From Anaerolineae bacterium (GTDB lineage Bacteria > Chloroflexota > Anaerolineae > Aggregatilineales > Phototrophicaceae): a stretch of DNA of 64,000 nt. The DNA is taken from the NCBI GenBank assembly GCA_022820125.1, contig JAJEGA010000098.1:1-64000 (forward strand). The letters run 5' to 3'. Positions 58,570 to 64,000 of this stretch are shown piece by piece. Positions within the stretch are counted from its first letter, which is position 1, and every line of letters begins with the position of its first letter. The position numbers were made by a program, and so were the translations under genes. The notes beneath the pieces were generated by a model. The model had not been told where the DNA came from, made no database searches, and saw only the letters and a list, made by a program, of their open reading frames with translations.

Positions 58570-58959
58570 ATGGCAGAGAAACGCGTTGAAAAAGAGATAG
58601 AGCGCCAGAAGCCAAACATCCTTGAGCACATCAAAGGCGTCAAGTTTCACACGCTGGCGAAGGGCGTCACGACGCACCCGCTCGTCCGCAGCGGGCGCCC
58701 CTGCATCGAGGGCACGGGCATTATGGTGTCGGACATCGTGGCGGCGCAGAAGCATCACGCGATGGAACCGGAAGACATCGCTGAACACTATGCCTTAGAA
58801 CTGCGCATGGTGGCAGACGCGCTGGCATATTACGCGGCGCATACCGACTACATCGATACCGATCTCGAGATTGACGGTCTCAATGACACTCAGTTAGCGG
58901 AAGCCCAATATGGAACCCGACCGGATTCGATTCTATCTCGACGAAAACCTGTCCCCTAA
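58570..58959 (+). CDS. DUF433 antitoxin, module 3
   Basis: The protein has 129 residues. The N-terminus (MAEKRVEKEIERQKPNILEH) is slightly changed, and the second half of the DUF433 domain is the most diverged of the four (SDIVAAQKHHAMEPEDIAEH, YALELRMVADALAYY). Tail ends SILSRRKPVP. A 50-base overlap with its toxin. Confidence 0.85.
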   Translation: MAEKRVEKEIERQKPNILEHIKGVKFHTLAKGVTTHPLVRSGRPCIEGTGIMVSDIVAAQKHHAMEPEDIAEHYALELRMVADALAYYAAHTDYIDTDLEIDGLNDTQLAEAQYGTRPDSILSRRKPVP

Positions 58960-59245
58960 AATCGCTGAGCAATTGGCGCGACATGGTATAGACGTTATAC
59001 GAGGACAACTCAGAGTCGGCGACGTTAGCCACCTAAAGCGCGCCACTGCCTTAGGGCGCGTCGTTTGCACGAGAGATCGGGACTTTCTTCGATTGAATAC
59101 GGCGGGGGAAGAACACGCGGGAATCATCAAGGGCTTGAAGCATCATACAGTGGACGATTGGGTAAAGTATCTCCGCTTCGTTCATTCCATCTGCGCGCCC
59201 GATGATATGCGAAACAATGTTGAGCATCTATTTCGTATAGACTGA
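58910..59245 (+). CDS. DUF5615 PIN-like toxin, module 3
   Basis: The protein has 111 residues: IRFYLDENLSPKIAEQLARH, VVCTRDRDFLRLN, HAGIIKGLKHHTVDDWVKYL. One acidic residue of the second cluster is changed relative to modules 1 and 4 (TRDRDF versus TEDDDF), but the canonical DUF5615 pattern T-x-D-x-D-F is intact. Confidence 0.82.
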   Translation: MEPDRIRFYLDENLSPKIAEQLARHGIDVIRGQLRVGDVSHLKRATALGRVVCTRDRDFLRLNTAGEEHAGIIKGLKHHTVDDWVKYLRFVHSICAPDDMRNNVEHLFRID

Positions 59246-59284
59246 TGGGCGCCGCAAAACGAATTTCAGCAGACGGGGCTTGAG

Positions 59285-59371
59285 ATGGAAAATACAGCGC
59301 CGCACAAGCACCGGGCAACAGGTTTTGAGGGGATTCGCAATCTCCGGGAACGGAGGCGGCGTAAGCTATAA
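59285..59371 (+). other. 28-codon ORF in spacer 3-4
   Basis: MENTAPHKHRATGFEGIRNL, then RERRRRKL and stop, 87 bases, nearly the same as the ORF in spacer 2-3 and preceded by the same leader as the gene at 60135. The stop overlaps the TATAAT of module 4. Confidence 0.45.
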
Positions 59372-59416
59372 TGAGTGCGCAGCGGGCGCGATGTCCGGCA
59401 GTTGGAGGGTAAAGCT

Positions 59417-59806
59417 ATGGCAGAGAAACGCGTCGAAAAAGAGATTGAGCGCCGGAAGCCGAATATGAGCGAGCACATTAAAGGCGTCAAGTTTCATACG
59501 CTGGCGCCGGGCGTCACCACGCACCCGCTCGTCCGCAGCGGGCGGCCCTGCATCGAGGGCACGGGCATTACGGTGGCGAATATCGCCAGTTTGCAAAATC
59601 ACCATGATATGGATGCGCAGCAAATTGCCGACCATCTGTGGCTTGAGTTGGATATGGTGCGGAACGCGTTGAACTACTACGCCGATCACAAGCAGTACAT
59701 TGATGTTTGCAACGAACTTTCCAGCATAAATGGCAGGCAGTTTGCAGAAGCGCAATATGGCTCAAACCCAGATTCGATTCTATCTCGACGAAAGCCTGTC
59801 GCCTGA
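59417..59806 (+). CDS. DUF433 antitoxin, module 4
   Basis: The protein has 129 residues. Nearly identical to module 1 through the DUF433 domain (TVANIASLQNHHDMDAQQIA, DHLWLELDMVRNALNYYADH, KQYIDVCNELSSIN) but with the tail of module 3 (AEAQYGSNPDSILSRRKPVA), so it is a mosaic. A 50-base overlap with its toxin. Confidence 0.85.
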   Translation: MAEKRVEKEIERRKPNMSEHIKGVKFHTLAPGVTTHPLVRSGRPCIEGTGITVANIASLQNHHDMDAQQIADHLWLELDMVRNALNYYADHKQYIDVCNELSSINGRQFAEAQYGSNPDSILSRRKPVA

Positions 59807-60098
59807 AATCGCCAACCAGTTGCGACTTTCTGGCATCGACATCATTCGCGGTCCGCTCGGGGAGGATGACCTGATCCATTTGGAACGCGCCACCGACATG
59901 AGTCGCGTTGTGTGTACGGAAGACGACGACTTCCTCAAGTTGGCGGCGCGGGGAATAAGGCACGCCGGCATCATTAAGGGCATACACGATGTTCATTCTA
60001 TTGGCGACTGGGTAAAGTATCTCCGCTTCGTCCATTCCATCTGCGCGCCCGATGATATGCGAGACACTGTCGAGCATCTTTTTCGTATAGACTTATAG
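59757..60098 (+). CDS. DUF5615 PIN-like toxin, module 4
   Basis: The protein has 113 residues: IRFYLDESLSPEIANQLRLS, VVCTEDDDFLKLA, HAGIIKGIHDVHSIGDWVKY. The C-terminal LRFVHSICAPDDMRDTVEHL matches module 3, while the middle matches module 1, again a mosaic. Ends 36 bases before the start of the downstream gene. Confidence 0.82.
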   Translation: MAQTQIRFYLDESLSPEIANQLRLSGIDIIRGPLGEDDLIHLERATDMSRVVCTEDDDFLKLAARGIRHAGIIKGIHDVHSIGDWVKYLRFVHSICAPDDMRDTVEHLFRIDL

Positions 60099-60134
60099 GT
60101 GCCGTAAAGCGATTTTCAGCAGACGGGGCTTGAG

Positions 60135-61922
60135 ATGGAAAACGCGGCGTCGCACAAGAATAAAGCGACAGAACTCGAGCTCATCCTCGATCGCTGGGAG
60201 CAGCGCTACGAATGGCGGCTGCTTTCGCGGACGGTTCCGCGTTCACTGATTGCCGCGCTGCTGCTTAGCCTGGTCATCGGCGCAGTCGGTTATTTTCGAT
60301 TTCGGCTGGCGGCGGAGCAGCTGGCGCTGATCGCGGCTGGGCTCTGCGCGCTCGGCGGCATCCTCAACATCTTGTACACGCTGGTCTTTCCCCGTTCACT
60401 GGCGGACAAGGCGCGTTATTTCGATATTGAATTCGGCTTGCGCGAACGCGTCTCGACCGCTTTCGAACTGATGCACGGTCGGATCAAGACCCATCCCGAA
60501 ATCGAAGCGCGGCAGATCGCCGATGCGCTGGCGCAGGCGCGCGCCATTGACCCGAGCGAGCGCATCACCATGGATTTCCGGCCGCGGGAGCTGGGCGCGC
60601 TGGCGGTATTGCTGCTTATGATGGTGGGCATGGTGCTGCTGCCGGCGCTTGTGGGCGAGGACTTTTTGCCAGCGGGTCCGTCGGCGGCTATGGAAGCGGC
60701 GAAGGAAGACCTGCGCGAGATCATCGAGACCGTCGCCAAAGATACGGACCTGGACGACGTGGATCGGCAGGACCTGCTCGAGGCGCTGGAAATCGCCCTC
60801 GAGCGGCTGGAAGAGGAAGACATCAGCGAAGAAGAAGCCTTCGCCGCCATGAGCCAATTGCAATCCCAGCTGGACGCGCTGGAAAACAAGTTGGAAGAAA
60901 CGATTGAGCTCGATCAATCGACGACCGAAGCGGCGTTGGAAGCGCTGGAAGAATTCATCGCGCCTTCGGAGACGGAAGACCTGAGCGCGGAATCGGCCGC
61001 GCAGAGCGATGCCTCATCCAATCTGCGAGAAATGCTCAACGCGCTGGAGGCGATGAATCAAGACGCGGCGCAGATGAGCGCGGAGGAAGCCCAGGCTGCC
61101 GCCGATGCGCTGCAAGCCGCCGCCGAAGAGCTTGAACGCATGAGCGAAGAGATGGCGCAGCAGATGGAGATGCTGGCGGAAGCGCTTGAGGACGCCGATA
61201 TGGAGCGCTTGCAAGAGCAGTTGGATGCCTTGCGTGAACAGGTTGAAGGCGCGCAAGAGCAGCAGCGGCAAGATCAAAACGCGCGCGTGACGCTGGGTGA
61301 ACAGTCGGACTTGGCGCAGGAGGTGGCGGAAGAAATCGCGCGGCAGCAGGCGCAAGGGGACCAGCAGGAGCCAGGCGCGGCGCAAGAGGGACAGCCGGAA
61401 CCAGGCGAAGCGGGCCAGCAGCCGGGCGGGCAGCAAGCGGAGCAGGCGCAAGCGCGGCCCGGCGACAGCCAGGGCAACCAGCAGTCGGACCGCAACCGCC
61501 CCGGCGCGGAGGGGAACCAAGCGCGCAGTCAAGACAGTCGCTCAGCGGGCGCTGGCGCGGGCGATGGCGCGCCGAACAATCTCAGCCTGCCGGGCAGCGC
61601 TGGCGACGATAAAGGCGCCGATACGGATAACAACCCAACCGGCTTGGGCGAAATCGAGTATGAAGCGATCTACAGCCCAAGCGGCATCGGCGGCGGCGGC
61701 CAAGACGAGATCCGCCTGCGGACCGACCCCGGCGATACGACGGTGGCTGAAGGCGAATTTGATGACAATCCCTTGGGCGAATCACGCGTGAGTTACGACA
61801 CCGTCTTCAGCGAATATCAGAACGCCGCCAATCGCGCGCTCGAAAGCGATTATGTGCCGCTGGGCTTGCGCGATGTCGTGCGGGAGTATTTCACATCGCT
61901 GGAGCCGGCGGCGCAGCGTTAG
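60135..61922 (+). CDS. Membrane protein with long acidic coiled coil and disordered tail
   Basis: A 595-residue protein. A short cytoplasmic start (MENAASHKNKATELELILDR) is followed by two spans (about 38-58 and 63-85), a soluble stretch (ARYFDIEFGLRERVSTAFEL), a third span (about 152-172), then some 200 residues of Glu/Ala/Gln-rich coiled coil, about 130 residues of low-complexity Gln/Gly/Ala sequence, and a conserved-looking end (YDTVFSEYQNAANRALESDY). The plan resembles DUF4175-like membrane proteins of unknown function. Its 5' end, including the leader, is repeated in the spacers of the toxin-antitoxin array. It overlaps the convergent GNAT gene by 32 bases. Confidence 0.7.
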   Translation: MENAASHKNKATELELILDRWEQRYEWRLLSRTVPRSLIAALLLSLVIGAVGYFRFRLAAEQLALIAAGLCALGGILNILYTLVFPRSLADKARYFDIEFGLRERVSTAFELMHGRIKTHPEIEARQIADALAQARAIDPSERITMDFRPRELGALAVLLLMMVGMVLLPALVGEDFLPAGPSAAMEAAKEDLREIIETVAKDTDLDDVDRQDLLEALEIALERLEEEDISEEEAFAAMSQLQSQLDALENKLEETIELDQSTTEAALEALEEFIAPSETEDLSAESAAQSDASSNLREMLNALEAMNQDAAQMSAEEAQAAADALQAAAEELERMSEEMAQQMEMLAEALEDADMERLQEQLDALREQVEGAQEQQRQDQNARVTLGEQSDLAQEVAEEIARQQAQGDQQEPGAAQEGQPEPGEAGQQPGGQQAEQAQARPGDSQGNQQSDRNRPGAEGNQARSQDSRSAGAGAGDGAPNNLSLPGSAGDDKGADTDNNPTGLGEIEYEAIYSPSGIGGGGQDEIRLRTDPGDTTVAEGEFDDNPLGESRVSYDTVFSEYQNAANRALESDYVPLGLRDVVREYFTSLEPAAQR

Positions 61923-62535
61923 GCGCTATCGGCTTCACCAAGCGCAAGAGACCAAAACACTCACCCTCCAGTTTTACTTTCTTTGATTGCGCCCTTTGCT
62001 CAAAGCCGGCTCTTGCATAAGCGGCGCGGGCGATATGATTGCGCTCATCAACATCCAGCGTCAAGCGCGCGCAGCCTCGCTCGTGAGCCAGTCGCTCGCA
62101 CTCCTGGATCAAGATTTTGCTGTGTCCTCGTCCGCGATAGGGCTGGTCGATCGCCAGCATGGCAACGTAGAAATCGCCATCATGCAGGTTGTCGCCGAGG
62201 AAATCGAGCAGGTCGCGAAGCAGGAAACCCAGCGCCAGCATGCGCGGCATCTGCCAGGCGGCGTAGCGCAGATAGAGCCAGTTGCTGCGGGCGGCATGAC
62301 GGCGCGCGTCGGCGGCCGGGTAGCCGTGCAGCATCCCGGCGATACGGTCGTCCTGGTGCAGGAAGGTGGTGTAGCGGTGGCTGTTGTCGTTGTCTCGCAG
62401 CAGAAACATGGATTCGAGGACGGCGCCCGCTCGTGAGCCAAACAGATGCTGGAAGAATTGGTCGCTGGCGATTTGCGCGAGGCGGGCGAAGTGGCTTGCC
62501 TGTTCGGATGTGGGTTGCGCGGCGATCAGTGTCAT
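61891..62535 (-). CDS. GNAT-family N-acetyltransferase
   Basis: The protein has 214 residues. The acetyl-CoA site is visible as VAMLAIDQPYRGRGHSKILI (the Q/R-x-x-G-x-G/A loop), followed by LDVDERNHIARAAYARAGF, the usual beta-5/alpha-4 region. The N-terminal ~90 residues are helical and less typical. It acetylates an amine on a small molecule or protein; the substrate is unknown. Its 3' end overlaps the 3' end of the preceding convergent gene by 32 bases. The start at 62535 lies close to the divergent deaminase promoter. Confidence 0.85.
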   Translation of the reverse strand: MTLIAAQPTSEQASHFARLAQIASDQFFQHLFGSRAGAVLESMFLLRDNDNSHRYTTFLHQDDRIAGMLHGYPAADARRHAARSNWLYLRYAAWQMPRMLALGFLLRDLLDFLGDNLHDGDFYVAMLAIDQPYRGRGHSKILIQECERLAHERGCARLTLDVDERNHIARAAYARAGFEQRAQSKKVKLEGECFGLLRLVKPIAPNAAPPAPAM

Positions 62536-62574
62536 CAGAATGATGCTTCAAGCATGGTCGGACAAGACCTTTGT

Positions 62575-62580
62575 TATAAT
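62575..62580 (+). promoter_or_regulatory. Candidate -10 box for the deaminase gene
   Basis: TATAAT lies 37 bases before the ATG at 62618; an AAGGGAAGA ribosome site follows. The -35 is not clear. Confidence 0.4.
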
Positions 62581-62617
62581 CCGTGAACTGAAGCGGAAAG
62601 CAAGGGAAGATTACTCG

Positions 62618-63952
62618 ATGGTCGATCTTCTGATTCGCAGCGCCGATGTCTTGCAATTGCGGGATGAGACGGCGCGGATACTCACTGACCACGATATCGC
62701 TGTGCGTGGCAAGCGCATCGAAATGATCGCGCCGAGCGGAAGCATCGACCCCTCTCAAGCCAAGTCAGTGATAGAAGCCGCCGGACAGTTGGCGATGCCC
62801 GGCTTCATCAACACCCATGCCCATGTGCCGATGGTGCTGTGGCGGGGCATGGGCGAAGACGTCAACATCGAGAGTTGGTTTAACGACATCATCTGGCATC
62901 TGGAAGCCAATCTGGAGCCGGAAGACGTGTATTGGGGCATGCAGCTCGGCATACTGGAGATGATTGAGGCTGGCGTCACCGCGGTTAACGATCATTACTG
63001 GCACATGGAATACGCGGCGCGGGCGGTCGAAAAGGCGGGGACGCGGGCGCTGCTGGGGCAGGCGATGTTCGGCGCCAATGGCATGAGCCAAATCGACGAG
63101 ACGGCTGCTTTCGCGGCGCGCTGGGAGGGCGCGGCTGGCGGGCGAATCCGCACGATCCTGGCGCCGCACGCGCCGTATACCTGCGATGATGACTTTCTGC
63201 GGGCGAGCGCCAAAAAGGCCGAGCGGATTGGCAGCGGCATCCACATCCACGTTGCCGAGACCCGCGAGCAAACGCGTGCCAGCCTGGCGCGCCGGGGGCA
63301 GACGCCGATCGCGGTGCTGCAAGACTGCGGCATCTTCAACGTGCCAACGGTCTTGGCGCATGCCGTGGGCGCCGCGCCGAGCGATCTCGAGATTCTGGCT
63401 GATCTGCGGACGCCGGTCGGCATCGCTCATTGCCCCAAGACCTACGCCAAGCTGGCGATGGGCTACAGCAATCTGGTTGAATGGCGGGCGCTGGGCATCG
63501 CGATTGGCTTGGGCACCGATGGCGCCGTCAGCAACAATACCCTGGATCTCTGGGAGGCGATGCGCTTGACCGCGCTGGGGCAGAAGCAGCTGACGGGCGA
63601 TGCCGAACAATTGACGATACCGCAGGCATTGACCATCGCGACGGCGGAGAGCGCGCGCGTTTACGGCCAGCCGCATGATCTGGGCGATCTGGCGCCAGGC
63701 AAGCTGGCTGACATCATCCTGGTTGATTTGAGCGAGGCGCATCATTTTCCGCTGAACAGCGTCAGCGCGAGCCTGGTTTACAATGCCCGCGCGGGCGATG
63801 TGCGGACGGTGATTTGCGATGGTCAAGTCATCATGCGCGAGCGCGAACATCTGACGCTGGACAAAGACGAAATCAGCGCCAATATCGCCCCGCGGATGGA
63901 GCGCCTGCGCCAGCGAGAAAACGCGGGGGTTATACAGACATACAAGCCCTGA
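62618..63952 (+). CDS. mtaD: Amidohydrolase, MTA/SAH deaminase-like
   Basis: The protein has 444 residues from the ATG at 62618 (MVDLLIRSADVLQL). TIM-barrel amidohydrolase with the metal ligands in NTHAHVPMVLWRG (H-x-H), HIHVAETREQ, LAHAVGA, and GTDGAVSNN (final Asp). The combination is that of 5-methylthioadenosine/S-adenosylhomocysteine deaminases and related guanine/atrazine-type deaminases. It converts the adenine ring of MTA or SAH (or a related substrate) to the inosine form in the cytoplasm, in methionine-cycle salvage. The symbol is given on family similarity; a related purine or triazine substrate is possible. Confidence 0.85.
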   Translation: MVDLLIRSADVLQLRDETARILTDHDIAVRGKRIEMIAPSGSIDPSQAKSVIEAAGQLAMPGFINTHAHVPMVLWRGMGEDVNIESWFNDIIWHLEANLEPEDVYWGMQLGILEMIEAGVTAVNDHYWHMEYAARAVEKAGTRALLGQAMFGANGMSQIDETAAFAARWEGAAGGRIRTILAPHAPYTCDDDFLRASAKKAERIGSGIHIHVAETREQTRASLARRGQTPIAVLQDCGIFNVPTVLAHAVGAAPSDLEILADLRTPVGIAHCPKTYAKLAMGYSNLVEWRALGIAIGLGTDGAVSNNTLDLWEAMRLTALGQKQLTGDAEQLTIPQALTIATAESARVYGQPHDLGDLAPGKLADIILVDLSEAHHFPLNSVSASLVYNARAGDVRTVICDGQVIMREREHLTLDKDEISANIAPRMERLRQRENAGVIQTYKP

Positions 63953-63962
63953 TCAGGCACTG

Positions 63963-64000
63963 CTACGACAGCTTGATGACGTAATCCAGGGCGGCGCGCA
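63963..64000 (-). CDS. C-terminal end of a gene running in from the right
   Basis: On the minus strand, the last codons read RAALDYVIKLS and then TAG at 63965-63963. Too short to identify; the rest lies outside the window. Confidence 0.4.
   Translation of the reverse strand, partial: RAALDYVIKLS

Larger units (their letters stand above)
56810..60134 (+). repeat. Four-copy tandem array of ~850-bp toxin-antitoxin units
   Basis: Antitoxin start codons stand at 56869, 57720, 58570 and 59417, a period of 851, 850 and 847 bases. Each unit holds a leader (GCGCAGCGGGCGCGATG...), a GGAGG ribosome site, a DUF433 gene, an overlapping DUF5615 gene and a spacer. The leader and the first two thirds of the DUF433 gene are nearly identical between units, while the DUF433 tail and the DUF5615 gene are much more diverged. 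Three spacers repeat the 5' end of the gene at 60135. Confidence 0.9.

Noticed and set aside
56810..60134. The ~850-base tandem repeats considered as a CRISPR array or integron cassettes
   Set aside because: The repeat unit contains full protein-coding genes; there are no short direct repeats with unique spacers, no attC-like sites and no integrase.
62765..63850. Minus-strand frame of 361 codons opposite the deaminase
   Set aside because: Antisense of a gene with clear metal-binding motifs; no start context and no recognisable domain.

Overview
The window is a GC-rich, chromosome-like stretch of a free-living heterotrophic bacterium. The gene mix suggests an uncultured Chloroflexota/Anaerolineae-type organism: three CUT1 sugar ABC importers with Sec-type rather than clear lipobox binding proteins, several secreted or cytoplasmic glycosidases, a MOSC protein and molybdenum enzymes, PhyH, and no outer-membrane genes. 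That assignment is inference from gene content, because no rRNA or other marker is present. One tRNA (Leu-UAA) was found; there is no rRNA, CRISPR array, transposase or phage gene.

Layout. 0.1-4.2 kb: a poly-C-led gene for a secreted beta-helix/LysM protein, a broken copy of its 5' end, and a GT2 glycosyltransferase between them. 4.3-9.9 kb: on the minus strand, a sugar ABC importer (binding protein, two permeases) followed by two paralogous zinc alcohol dehydrogenases. 10-15 kb: a PhyH oxygenase, a sulfite-oxidase-fold molybdoenzyme, an M20 carbamoylase-type amidase and an MFS transporter, with 3'-end remnants of paralogues beside several of them. 15-18.2 kb: a second sugar ABC importer. 18.4-28.9 kb: housekeeping and metabolism (Bax inhibitor-1 family, Maf, a PF04392 binding protein, class I aldolase, GH51 arabinofuranosidase, MOSC, CesA-like GT2, an SbcD/Mre11 nuclease). 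29.0-30.9 kb: an AT-rich three-gene cassette led by a TIGR04255-family protein, probably acquired. 30.9-37.1 kb: a coherent fructan/sucrose locus (LacI regulator, divergent GH32 with a visible promoter-operator, ABC importer). 37.1-40.8 kb: DinB-like protein, peptide deformylase, SNase lipoprotein, ABC exporter. 40.8-60.1 kb: toxin-antitoxin-rich region with one RelE-like pair, three tandem PIN/Phd pairs and four tandem DUF433/DUF5615 pairs, interspersed with a GH39-like glycosidase, a class III aminotransferase, epimerases, a lone CoxL-type molybdoprotein, a rhodanese and unknown membrane proteins. 60.1-64 kb: a coiled-coil membrane protein, a GNAT acetyltransferase and an MtaD-like deaminase.

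Three themes run across the window. First, intergenic gaps carry a dispersed hairpin family (arms GGGCGANNN/NNNTCGCCC, usually followed by CCTACA) whose inner stem bases co-vary. Second, truncated gene ends, mostly 3' ends, lie beside intact paralogues (ADH, sulfite-oxidase-like, MFS, LysM), which indicates repeated local duplication and deletion. Third, toxin-antitoxin modules have been amplified in tandem. The most unusual object is the roughly 850-bp x 4 DUF433/DUF5615 array at 56.8-60.1 kb, where antitoxin tails are overprinted on the toxin's first catalytic motif and each spacer repeats the 5' end of the downstream gene.
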